Below are positions 52,822 through 60,287 of a stretch of DNA of 64,000 nucleotides, piece by piece. The notes under the pieces were generated by a model. The model had not been told where the DNA came from and did no database searches. It was given only the letters and a program-made list of their open reading frames with translations. Position numbers and translations under genes: made by a program. Positions within the stretch are counted from its first letter, which is position 1. Each line of letters begins with the position of its first letter. Origin of the DNA: Micavibrio sp. UBA5572 (lineage in GTDB: Bacteria > Pseudomonadota > Alphaproteobacteria > Micavibrionales > Micavibrionaceae); assembly GCA_002425415.1 (NCBI GenBank), contig DIMG01000027.1, forward strand, positions 5,827 to 69,826, given 5' to 3'.

Positions 52822-53028
52822 ATGAAAAACTATCGTTGCCCTTTAGGCACCGCAGCCGGGCAATCGCCCAAAAACGAAGATGAGATGGAGCTGATGCGTA
52901 GAGCCGCCTGGCGTAAGCAAGGCATTCTGAACGTAGACCCATGTGACAACCGTCTCGCCTGGCCAGAAAAAGAACTCCTTAAGCAAATCGCAGTGAGGTT
53001 CTACGGACCGCGGAGGGAGTGCCAATGA
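52822..53028 (+). CDS. Small hypothetical phage protein
   Basis: A 68-residue protein (MKNYRCPLGTAAGQSPKNED; AAWRKQGILNVDP; EKELLKQIAVRFYG), chosen to start at the ATG with AAAGGA seven bases upstream. Its stop overlaps the DUF6362 start (ATGA). Similar small proteins accompany DUF6362 in alphaproteobacterial prophages. Function unknown. Confidence 0.55.
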   Translation: MKNYRCPLGTAAGQSPKNEDEMELMRRAAWRKQGILNVDPCDNRLAWPEKELLKQIAVRFYGPRRECQ

Positions 53029-53468
53029 AAATGATTGGACCACCACCAGAGCCATACTGGACAGAAAAGATTGTGATGGCGTTTATGGAAGAAGCCGCCG
53101 AGATCCACCGATGCATTCCTGAGGTGCGTGTTCCTGGCTATCATTCCATGTGGCCGGACACGCTCAAGGATGACTGGGAACGCTACTACGACATGCTACA
53201 TGCAAGGCAGCGGCGCAACTACGCTCTGCCCAAGCAGGTAGATTTCATGGAAGAAGTCATGCGCTGGCTGCGCTGGTTGAACGTCATCGAGCAGCGGGTG
53301 ATTTGGGCGCGCGCCAATAACATTCCATGGAAAGTATTGGAGCATGATTTCAACAGCAGCAAGACCACGCTCTGGCGGCACCTCAACGTGGGAACAAACC
53401 GTCTGGCAGCAATCCTGAACAACAATGATCCCGATGGTGACTACCAAAGCAAACTCAAGCGTTTCTGA
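53025..53468 (+). CDS. DUF6362 phage protein
   Basis: A 147-residue helical protein matching DUF6362: VDFMEEVMRWLRWLNVIEQR, then VIWARANNIPWKVLEHDFNS with a sigma-like helix-turn-helix in the second half (SKTTLWRHLNVGTNRLAAIL). It is usually the last early gene before the packaging site, as here. It may be a late-gene transcription activator or a terminase-associated protein; this is inferred from position. Confidence 0.75.
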   Translation: MKMIGPPPEPYWTEKIVMAFMEEAAEIHRCIPEVRVPGYHSMWPDTLKDDWERYYDMLHARQRRNYALPKQVDFMEEVMRWLRWLNVIEQRVIWARANNIPWKVLEHDFNSSKTTLWRHLNVGTNRLAAILNNNDPDGDYQSKLKRF

Positions 53469-53653
53469 TAGCCAGCAATGGTTACGAGCTATTTGAAACA
53501 GTGTTGCAACAACGTTAATACACATTCCTTGAAACACTTTTTTCATTTTTAGGGTATGTTTTTCGTATGCTGGACAGAAATGCGTGATTTGCTTCTGCGA
53601 CCGCCCCTAATCAACTTGACTTACAAAATCTCGCGGGTCCTGTGGGGCCATTT

Positions 53654-53690
53654 CCTATAGGGGCGGGGAACGCGCGGGAGTTTTTTAGCG
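53654..53690 (+). other. Candidate cos/packaging site of element B
   Basis: A 37-base block matching 28 of 37 bases at 3136-3172, with GGAGTTTTTTAGCG identical in both. It lies between the early operon and the TerS gene, where lambda-like phages have cos. GC-rich stretches precede it (GGGGCGGGGAACGCGCGGGAG resembles a nicking region). The rest of the gene-less 53469-53773 shows an A/T-rich segment before TerS and nothing else recognisable. Confidence 0.5.
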
Positions 53691-53773
53691 TCACCGTTTT
53701 AAACTTCGTTGACCGTTGGTTGACTTTTATCACCTAACCATTTGAAAAATTTACAAAAATTAGTTGACTTTTT

Positions 53774-54316
53774 ATGGCAAAATTAATGTCTCAAAAAGCC
53801 TATGCCCAGAGCATTGGCGTGAGCAAACAATACATCAATAAGCTTGTGCGGAGTGGTGCTTTGCCTACACAAAACAGTAGGATTGATCCTGATGTTGCAG
53901 ACGGTGTTATTCAGGCACAACGTGAACCAGCGCGTCCATTACGCAGAAACACCACCCCACCAGAGGTATCTGCAGTATCCTCGCCATTAGGACAAAGCCC
54001 ACGTCAAGGTATCTCCACAGCCGAGTTACCAACATTACTGCTAAAGACCCGCATCAAGAGCGAGACAGAAAAAGCTAAGCTTCTGGAGATTAAGGCCAAG
54101 GTTGAGGCCGGAAAATATATCGACCGTGACGAAGCTGAAGCCCAGATATTCAAACATTTTCGCCCCTTGCGCGATAATCTGCTGACGATCCCTGATCGGC
54201 TTGATGCAGAGCTTGCGGCAACGAACGACCGTCACATTGTTCATAAGATTTTATACAACGAGATCGTCCGCGTTCTGGACGATGCCAACAAACCAGCTTT
54301 GAAACCGAAACGTTAA
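53774..54316 (+). CDS. Terminase small subunit, Nu1-like (element B)
   Basis: A 180-residue protein with an N-terminal helix-turn-helix (LMSQKAYAQSIGVSKQYINK, LVRSGALP), a Pro-rich linker (55-85) and a helical C-terminal part (TLLLKTRIKSETEKAKLLEI, about 92-111) as in Nu1-type TerS. It differs clearly from the TerS at 6262 in both halves. No TerL follows: the next genes are methylases and then a deletion. It would recognise the cos-like site 84 bases upstream. The methylase start lies two bases after its stop. Confidence 0.75.
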   Translation: MAKLMSQKAYAQSIGVSKQYINKLVRSGALPTQNSRIDPDVADGVIQAQREPARPLRRNTTPPEVSAVSSPLGQSPRQGISTAELPTLLLKTRIKSETEKAKLLEIKAKVEAGKYIDRDEAEAQIFKHFRPLRDNLLTIPDRLDAELAATNDRHIVHKILYNEIVRVLDDANKPALKPKR

Positions 54317-54318
54317 GT

Positions 54319-55581
54319 GTGGATCATCATACCTCAACAGTGCTGTCCCTCTGTTCTGGGGCGGGCGGACTTGAACTCGGCCTTAAACTCGCAATGCCTG
54401 GAACAAGAACCGTTTGTTATGTCGAGGGGGAAGCCTATGCCGCCGCCCAGCTTGCAGCGCGCATGGCGGATGAAACGATGGATGCGGCGCCTGTCTGGTC
54501 TGACGTTAAATCCTTTGACCCAGAGCCGTGGCGTGGATGCGTGGATATCATCACTGCAGGATATCCGTGCCAGCCATTCTCCATTGCCGGAGCCAAACGT
54601 GCGGAAAAAGACCCGCGCCACCTCTGGCCGTTCATACGGGAAATCGTCCGCACCATCGAACCCAGGATCTGTTTCTTCGAAAACGTCTCACATCATTTAC
54701 GATTGGGGTTTGAACAAGTCCATGATGACTTACGATCAATGGGTTTCAGCGTTGCGGCGGGTTTGTTTACAGCGGAAGAAGTTGGTGCGCCGCATAAGCG
54801 AGAGCGCCTCTTCATCCTGGCCTACAGTGAGAGTTTCTTCAGCAAACGGTGTTTCGCACAACGAAATTCGTCAAGGCAATCCAAAGAAACGCTTGGAAAA
54901 CACAGCAGTAATGTGGCCAACAATTACGGCCACAGATTCTGCTGTGAGCAGCGCCCGTCCGCCGGAAAAGATGATCCGCAAAGACGGTCGCAATGTGCTG
55001 AGAACACCATCACTGGCGGAAACAGTCATGCAGCCGGACGGCTTCCCCTACACGAAACAGGATCTTCAAGCGCGAAAAGCGGGCAAGGATTATCGGACGG
55101 CCAGAGTGCAGTGGCCGACACCGCGCGCGCAAGAGCCGGGATCGACCAGTGCAACTCATGGATCGGGATTGGCGGAGACAGCACGCCATTGGCTGACCCC
55201 TCGTGCAACAGAAAGCGGAGAAAATCAAGAAAGCTTCCTAAAAAGGATGGGCGACCGGACGGACAAAGCTCACAGTTCGCTCACGGCACAGATCAAGGCA
55301 TGGCCGACCCCTGTAGCGCGGGACTGGAAAGACAGCCCCGGCATGAACGAGCGCCCGAATGGACAAGTATCTTTGCCAAAAATGGCCTTCCAGTCTGGCC
55401 ACCAGCACCGGGAGGACATGAGCAATGGGGACATGTCCCAGATGCGCTTAAACCCGCTGTTCACCGAATGGCTGATGGGATGGCCAATCGGGTGGACAGA
55501 CTTCGCGCCTGTGGAAACGGCGTGGTGCCATTGGTGGCAGCGTATGCATTCCGAACTCTTTACCCTTTTAGTGATGAATGA
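54319..55581 (+). CDS. Phage DNA cytosine-5 methyltransferase (copy 2)
   Basis: A 420-residue paralogue of the 3301-4623 enzyme: motif I LSLCSGAGGLELG, PCQPFS at 83-88 (the same position as in copy 1), ENVSHHLRLGFEQVHDDLR, HKRERLFILAY, and C-terminal RACGNGVVPLVAAYAF. The middle (about 175-350) is divergent and low-complexity. The start is a GTG two bases after TerS. A second frame overlaps most of the gene (see 54722-55603). Its stop overlaps the ParB-methylase start. Confidence 0.88.
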   Translation: MDHHTSTVLSLCSGAGGLELGLKLAMPGTRTVCYVEGEAYAAAQLAARMADETMDAAPVWSDVKSFDPEPWRGCVDIITAGYPCQPFSIAGAKRAEKDPRHLWPFIREIVRTIEPRICFFENVSHHLRLGFEQVHDDLRSMGFSVAAGLFTAEEVGAPHKRERLFILAYSESFFSKRCFAQRNSSRQSKETLGKHSSNVANNYGHRFCCEQRPSAGKDDPQRRSQCAENTITGGNSHAAGRLPLHETGSSSAKSGQGLSDGQSAVADTARARAGIDQCNSWIGIGGDSTPLADPSCNRKRRKSRKLPKKDGRPDGQSSQFAHGTDQGMADPCSAGLERQPRHERAPEWTSIFAKNGLPVWPPAPGGHEQWGHVPDALKPAVHRMADGMANRVDRLRACGNGVVPLVAAYAFRTLYPFSDE

Positions 55582-55603
55582 TCATGGACAATCTGAATAT
55601 TGA
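54722..55603 (+). CDS. Overlapping WPTP-motif protein (copy 2)
   Basis: The frame offset by one base from the methylase is open from 54317 to 55603; the ATG pair at 54722/54725 (MMTYDQWVSALRRVC) matches the start proposed for copy 1. Repeated motifs WPTVRVSSA, WPTITATD, WPTPRAQE, WLTPRATE and WPTPVARDW, interspersed with LAET and LTAQIKA, end in LNPLFTEWLMGWPIGWTDF. The middle differs in length and order from copy 1, yet keeps both the frame and the motif set. Function unknown; expression not shown. Confidence 0.55.
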   Translation: MMTYDQWVSALRRVCLQRKKLVRRISESASSSWPTVRVSSANGVSHNEIRQGNPKKRLENTAVMWPTITATDSAVSSARPPEKMIRKDGRNVLRTPSLAETVMQPDGFPYTKQDLQARKAGKDYRTARVQWPTPRAQEPGSTSATHGSGLAETARHWLTPRATESGENQESFLKRMGDRTDKAHSSLTAQIKAWPTPVARDWKDSPGMNERPNGQVSLPKMAFQSGHQHREDMSNGDMSQMRLNPLFTEWLMGWPIGWTDFAPVETAWCHWWQRMHSELFTLLVMNDHGQSEY

Positions 55604-56317
55604 ATACCGCTCGCTGGACGAGCTGATCCCGTATGCCAATAATGCGCGCACGCATTCTAACACACAAGTGGCGCAGATCGCAGCCAGTATTGCCGAGTTT
55701 GGGTTTGTAAACCCGGTGCTAGTGGATGAAGACGGCGTGCTTATTGCCGGGCATGGCCGCTTGATGGCCGCGCGGCAGCTCGGCATGGAAAGCGTTCCTT
55801 CTATTCAGATATCACATTTGAGCGAGGCACAACGCAAGGCTCTCGTTATTGCTGACAACCGTATTGCCCTGAATGCCGGATGGGATGAAGAGCTTTTGAA
55901 ACTGGAGCTAGAGACATTGGACGATCTGGATTTTGATTTGGATCTGCTCGGTTTTGATCCGTCCGAAATTGATGATCTTCTTTTTGCGGAGGATGAAGGC
56001 GAAGAGCCGGAAGAAGAGGCAATCCCCGAAGTGCCGGAGGAGCCGATCAGCAAACCCGGCGATGTATGGATCTGCGGCAATCACCGTGTGCTGTGCGGCG
56101 ATGCCACCATTTATGACGATACGCAAAAACTCATGGATGGGCAGCTTGCCGATATGGTTTTTACCGATCCTCCCTACAATGTGTATTACGGCAACACCGC
56201 CAAAGATAAGCAGCGCAAGGCCAAGGGCAAAAGCGGTGGCCGCACGATTATGAATGATAATCTCGGCGAAGCCTTTGAGCAGTTTTTATATGATGCCATT
56301 ACCAATATGCTAATGGT
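55578..56317 (+). pseudogene. Truncated ParB-domain DNA methyltransferase (copy 2)
   Basis: Close paralogue of 4629-5891. The ParB domain is complete (NARTHSNTQVAQIAAS, GHGRLMAA), and the catalytic DPPY is present at about residue 195-200. Homology stops at YDAITNMLMV (codon ending near 56317), where copy 1 continues with the AdoMet-binding half. The frame then runs into unrelated sequence until a stop at 56495. Without the FGGSGST motif it cannot bind AdoMet, so it is inactive as a methylase. The break coincides with the start of DUF2779 homology in another frame. Confidence 0.8.
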
Positions 56318-56350
56318 GACTATATCCTTGAGCGAAAAACCGAGCCGGAG

Positions 56351-57238
56351 ATGTCGATTGGTGCCAGATGCTTCAAGCCTTTTGAATGTGATTACAAACC
56401 CTATTGCTGGGCGCATGCGCCAGAATATTCCGTTTATGATGTCTTCCAAAAGCCCAGAGCCGAAGAAATTGCTAAACGATATGGCCTTGAGCTAGAAAAG
56501 CTTCCGGATCATATCCGCCCCGGCGGTGCAAAAGGATTGGACGTTGAGAGCTATTTGAATGGCGAGACGATTGTAGATCACGCCAATATTTCCGCTTTTC
56601 TGAGGAAAATCCAGTATCCGCTGTGTTTTTTGGACTATGAAACCGTGATGCCTGCCATTCCGCTCTTTGATGGCACGCGGCCATTTCAACAAATCCCGTT
56701 TCAGTTTTCGATGCATGTGCAGCACAGTCCCGACGCAGAGCTTGAGCACCATGAATACCTGCATAAGGAAAGGACAGATCCACGGCGATCCTTTGCAGAA
56801 AGACTTATCGAGCTTTGCGGCAGTGAAGGTACAGTGCTCGTTTACAATCAGGTATTCGAGATTGCTCGCAATAATGAGCTGGCCAGAGATTTGCCTGAGT
56901 ATGCCGTAGCGATCCAAGCGATTAACGCTCGTGTGCTGGATTTACTGGTACCGTTCAAAAGCCGCTGGTTATATCACCCAAATCAGAATGGCTCTGCCTC
57001 AATAAAAGCCGTTCTGCCAGCTTTTACAGATCTAAGTTATGATGATCTGGAGATCGGACACGGCGGCGAAGCCATGCGTCAGTATGGAGCTTTCATGTCC
57101 GGCGAACTGAATGAATCTCTCTGGCCGGATTTGTGGAATGATCTTACCGAGTATTGTAAGCAGGATACCTATGCGATGGCGGTTCTGTTGGATGTTTTGA
57201 GGGAGCATATTCATCCTGAATCTGCTACAAATAGTTAA
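56351..57238 (+). CDS. DUF2779 protein, 5' end lost by deletion
   Basis: The C-terminal 295 residues of a DUF2779 protein: GARCFKPFECDYKPYCW (a Cys cluster), then LDYETVMPAIPLFDGTRPFQ and QIPFQFSMHVQHSP, followed by a DnaQ-like exonuclease pattern (acidic FLDYE, VYNQVFE, CKQDTYAM). Family homology begins 33 bases before this ATG (GDYILERKT), exactly where the phage methylase breaks off, so the N-terminal half (usually a Cas4/PD-(D/E)XK-like part) has been removed. It may still be translated from an internal start, but is probably non-functional. The restriction gene follows after 23 bases. Confidence 0.75.
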   Translation: MSIGARCFKPFECDYKPYCWAHAPEYSVYDVFQKPRAEEIAKRYGLELEKLPDHIRPGGAKGLDVESYLNGETIVDHANISAFLRKIQYPLCFLDYETVMPAIPLFDGTRPFQQIPFQFSMHVQHSPDAELEHHEYLHKERTDPRRSFAERLIELCGSEGTVLVYNQVFEIARNNELARDLPEYAVAIQAINARVLDLLVPFKSRWLYHPNQNGSASIKAVLPAFTDLSYDDLEIGHGGEAMRQYGAFMSGELNESLWPDLWNDLTEYCKQDTYAMAVLLDVLREHIHPESATNS

Positions 57239-57261
57239 AATGTAAATTTAGGAGTTAGGTA

Positions 57262-59097
57262 ATGGCACGAATTGAAAATCATAAATTCACAATAGATGAG
57301 GCATTTAGAGAGTGCTTTTATGTCGTACCTGATTATCAGAGGGAATATGTATGGACAGATAAGCAAATTACCCAGCTTCTTGAGGATATAGATGAGCAAA
57401 TGGACAGTAGCTCATCAGAATATTTCATTGGCACTATCCTTGTTTCGCCACGAGATGGTGAAAAAGGGCATTATGATGTGATCGACGGTCAGCAGCGTTT
57501 GACTACTACATTCCTGATTTTATGTGCTTTGCGAGTTCTTTTCAACGGCATGCCGCAAGGGCAAATAATAAATGGGTTGACTGCTACCAGCTATACAGAC
57601 TCACAGGGTGATATAAAAACCAACCTTAAACTGGAGCCAAGATACGAAAATGCCGGAGAGGTTGTTGAAAAAATCGTTCAGGCTAACGGTGATCCTCAAG
57701 TTGTTCGTGCAAATATTCAAAGCTCCGGCATTCAAATTTACGGTTCTGTCGAAAACATCTTGAATGCATATGACGTTATATATCGTTTCCTGATCAACAA
57801 TTATGATAACGAGGCTAAGTTAAAAAAATATTGGGGTCATCTAGCCAATAATGTGGTTTTCATTCAAATATCGACTGATGTTAGTAGTGCCCTCAAAATC
57901 TTTGAAACAATCAACGAGCGTGGTGTGGGCTTGAATCCTATGGATTTGCTCAAAAATCTCTTATTTACGCAAGTGTCACCAGAGCGTTTTTCACAGCTCA
58001 AAGATGAATGGAAAAAGATCACCAGCCCGCTGGAGAAAAACAAGGAAAAGCCGTTGCGTTTTTTGCGCTATTTTCTCATGGCAAATTACGACATCAAGAA
58101 TGATCGAAACGACGCTATTGTCCGTGAAGATGAAATCTATGATTGGTTTTCTAAAAAAGAGAACGCTGCTCTTACTAGCTATCAAGAAAACCCTTTTGAA
58201 TTTGTCCGCCAAATCATACGTAATGTGAACCGATACATCGATTTTAGCAATGGCCTCGGCAATGACGGTAAACCAAATTTGGCAATGGATTCCCTCAAGA
58301 AGTTAACAGGCGGAGCCTTCAGCTTGCATTACGTCCTGCTTTTAGCGGCGGCAAATTTGCCAAAAACATTATTTGATCAATTCGTATCTCAACTGGAAAG
58401 CTTTTTATTTTTCTATATCTTCACCAAAACACCAACAAAAGATCTGGAACGCAGTTTTTCCCTATGGGCGGATGAGGTAAGAGATATTGCTTATATCGAA
58501 AATCAGGAAGAGCAAAGAGAAAAGCTTAACGCGTTTATAAATGAACGTTTCGCGCAGAATATGATTAAGAAGAGTCCAGAGCTAAAAGATGCGCTCAAGA
58601 GATTAACGCTACATTCTATGCAGCAATATCGTACTCGTTATTTTCTGGCCAGTTTGGCTCAACATGTTGATATGGCTTTCAGCGGCCAAAAATCGCGGGG
58701 TAGTCTTGATCCTTATTTTAAATTGGAAATAGAACACATCTTGCCAAATAATCCAGAAAATGACTTGCGTAGCTCATGGCAAGAGAAGCACCCTGAACTG
58801 ATATATGACGATTATAAAAATCGTCTTGGGAACCTGACCTTACTTGAGAAGCCCATTAATATTGTTGCAAGCAATGATTTTTACGTTAATAAAGCTTCTG
58901 AATATGCCAAAAGCGCAAATTATCTGACGAGGAGCTTATCGACTCTTGCAGTTGTTGGACAAAATACATCTATTTCTCGTATCAATGAAAAGCTCTCTTC
59001 TTTTGATAAATGGGATGCGGAAGATATTGAAAATCGACAATCGATCTTAATTTCTCTGGCTCAAGATATTTGGAAGATAACAGAGATTGCTGCTTAG
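57262..59097 (+). CDS. GmrSD-type restriction enzyme (DUF262 + DUF1524)
   Basis: A 611-residue single-chain type IV-like restriction enzyme. N-terminal DUF262 (GmrS-like): VVPDYQREYVWTDKQI (about 21-36) and the NTPase motif YDVIDGQQRLTTTF (about 70-83). A central helical region follows, and then C-terminal DUF1524 (GmrD-like HNH nuclease): EIEHILPNN (His near 491) and NRLGNLTLLEKPIN (about 520-533). GmrSD enzymes cut modified phage DNA, such as glucosylated hydroxymethylcytosine. It lies beside other defence genes, 23 bases after the DUF2779 fragment. Confidence 0.92.
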   Translation: MARIENHKFTIDEAFRECFYVVPDYQREYVWTDKQITQLLEDIDEQMDSSSSEYFIGTILVSPRDGEKGHYDVIDGQQRLTTTFLILCALRVLFNGMPQGQIINGLTATSYTDSQGDIKTNLKLEPRYENAGEVVEKIVQANGDPQVVRANIQSSGIQIYGSVENILNAYDVIYRFLINNYDNEAKLKKYWGHLANNVVFIQISTDVSSALKIFETINERGVGLNPMDLLKNLLFTQVSPERFSQLKDEWKKITSPLEKNKEKPLRFLRYFLMANYDIKNDRNDAIVREDEIYDWFSKKENAALTSYQENPFEFVRQIIRNVNRYIDFSNGLGNDGKPNLAMDSLKKLTGGAFSLHYVLLLAAANLPKTLFDQFVSQLESFLFFYIFTKTPTKDLERSFSLWADEVRDIAYIENQEEQREKLNAFINERFAQNMIKKSPELKDALKRLTLHSMQQYRTRYFLASLAQHVDMAFSGQKSRGSLDPYFKLEIEHILPNNPENDLRSSWQEKHPELIYDDYKNRLGNLTLLEKPINIVASNDFYVNKASEYAKSANYLTRSLSTLAVVGQNTSISRINEKLSSFDKWDAEDIENRQSILISLAQDIWKITEIAA

Positions 59098-59160
59098 TAG
59101 GAATTGGCCTTTACTTTTTATATGTAATCTCGAATTTGTTTTTTCAAGTATCTTCTCATT

Positions 59161-59201
59161 AACCATGCAATTTTAACATTCAATGTAAGATTTGCATGGT
59201 T
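59161..59201. terminator. Hairpin after the GmrSD gene
   Basis: A perfect 10-bp stem AACCATGCAA (59161-59170)/TTGCATGGTT (59192-59201) encloses a smaller dyad ACATTCAATGT. A short T-rich stretch (ATCTTTT) follows. A transcription terminator for the restriction gene is likely; an operator is possible. Confidence 0.55.
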
Positions 59202-59245
59202 ATCTTTTACCCTAACGAGAGGTACTAAAAGCCATTTTATTTGCG

Positions 59246-59340
59246 GTAAACTGTATTTTACTTTTTTGCTTTTAATCATCTAAAAAGTAAATTATCGTTT
59301 ACTTTAAAGGCTGATTTGGGCTTTTTAGTAAACTGTATTT
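59246..59340. promoter_or_regulatory. Operator region of the orphan XRE gene
   Basis: Two copies of GTAAACTGTATTT (59246-59258, 59328-59340) flank a perfect dyad AAAGTAAA (59284-59291)/TTTACTTT (59298-59305). All contain the core GTAAA or TTTAC. The second copy ends 16 bases before the XRE start codon. This is the usual pattern for an autoregulated XRE repressor. Confidence 0.6.
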
Positions 59341-59356
59341 AACTGCGAGTAAGATC

Positions 59357-59557
59357 ATGGATCGACACATTCGTCTTAATTGGTCCGGGCTGGTTGAGGA
59401 AGCCATTAAGCGTCGTAAGGAACAAAAGCTCACGCAGGAGCAACTGGCGGTTCTGGCAGGTGTCAGCAAGCCTACACTCAATAGTTTCGAGCGAGGCAAA
59501 ACAACCATCAAGCTTGATAGCGCGATTAAGATTTTGAGGATGCTGGGACTGTCGTAG
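59357..59557 (+). CDS. Orphan XRE-family regulator (HipB-type)
   Basis: A 66-residue helix-turn-helix protein: RRKEQKLTQEQLAVLAGVSK, PTLNSFERGKTTIKLDSAIK, then ILRMLGLS. The pattern FERGKTTIKLDSAIKIL is that of antitoxins encoded before HipA-like kinases. No kinase follows, only about 700 gene-less bases, so this looks like the surviving antitoxin of a lost module. The repeated operator upstream is intact. Confidence 0.75.
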   Translation: MDRHIRLNWSGLVEEAIKRRKEQKLTQEQLAVLAGVSKPTLNSFERGKTTIKLDSAIKILRMLGLS

Positions 59558-60142
59558 CCATTGATTTTGTCCTCTATCTGACCACTATACGACCTTCAGG
59601 TTTTTGATTGGAAGGCCATAACCTGCATTTCAGATTTATTACGAAATATCAAATGGTTATCACGATTTCGAGGCGTGCTTAAGATAATCGTGAAATATAA
59701 AGAGTTTCGGTCACAGGTCGAGCACACAACCAATTTTTTCCTTTATATTTCAACGGTTTAGTAGTCATTTCGATGCGATGCAGATCGATACCCTGCATCG
59801 GATTTGGAAGCAATCCGGAAGCAAATTCCTGACAACCCCTTCGAAAATCAGCGAAAATTGACTTAGGAATAATACCCTGTCTCCGCTCTATGAATAATTC
59901 TAGCAAGCAAAATCAATGAGTTAGATGCCAGAAATGTGCGATCTTCAGGTTTTTAGGCATGTTTTCCTTCATTAAAAATATGCTTCAAGTCGTAGGATTA
60001 CTACGGTTACAGACAAAAAATTAAAGTAGTCAACCTGACTAGTATTTACAGAGATGCTTTAAATTTGTTGCCGTAACGGTACTGTGAGTACCCTTATCAG
60101 CGAAAATTTAAAGAGATCCTTCTGCCACTTTTCTTAAATCTG
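59558..60142. other. Gene-less stretch between the XRE gene and abiE
   Basis: No convincing gene. A reverse-strand frame of 75 codons (59679-59906; includes GIIPKSIFADFRRGCQEFAS) reads like protein but has no recognised homologue and could be a gene remnant. The 12-mer CTTCAGGTTTTT occurs twice (59594-59605, 59943-59954). Both suggest decayed sequence left by a deletion. Confidence 0.4.
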
Positions 60143-60199
60143 CTATATTACTGATCTATAAATTCACATTTTTCGTGAAAAAATAGAGCTACAGTATAT
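60143..60199. promoter_or_regulatory. AbiEi operator, distal copy
   Basis: A 57-base interrupted dyad centred on 60171: inner arms TTCAC(A)/(T)CGTGAA at 60163-60179 and imperfect outer arms. It is repeated, with high similarity, at 60229-60285. AbiEi antitoxins are known to repress their own promoter by binding inverted repeats. Confidence 0.65.
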
Positions 60200-60228
60200 C
60201 ATTTTTTCGTGCAATCTTAAGGCTTTTA

Positions 60229-60285
60229 CTATACTATTAATCCATAAATTCACGTTTTCCGTGAAAAAATGGAGCGATAGTATAG
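60229..60285. promoter_or_regulatory. AbiEi operator, proximal copy
   Basis: A nested perfect dyad centred on 60257: outer arms CTATACTAT (60229-60237)/ATAGTATAG (60277-60285), inner arms TTCACG (60249-60254)/CGTGAA (60260-60265). It ends two bases before the AbiEi start, so a bound antitoxin would block the promoter and the ribosome site. It is a direct repeat of the 60143 element, 86 bases centre to centre. Confidence 0.72.
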
Positions 60286-60287
60286 CG

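Larger units (their letters stand above)
44493..56317. mobile_element. Second mobile element: recombinase, early genes, cos-like site, TerS, methylases (element B)
   Basis: Contiguous block with serine recombinase and DUF2924 on the reverse strand, a regulatory gap, then forward early genes (UmuD-like, HipBA, primase-helicase, DUF6362), a cos-like site, TerS, cytosine methylase and a truncated ParB-methylase. No capsid or tail genes follow: a deletion at about 56315 joins it to a chromosomal DUF2779 gene. It could be the early half of a prophage related to element A, or a satellite that borrows capsids. The left boundary is set at the recombinase 3' end. Confidence 0.7.

Noticed and set aside
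59679..59906. Reverse-strand frame of 75 codons as an intact gene
   Set aside because: It reads partly like protein but has no ribosome site, no recognised family and lies in decayed-looking sequence. It is mentioned only as a possible remnant.
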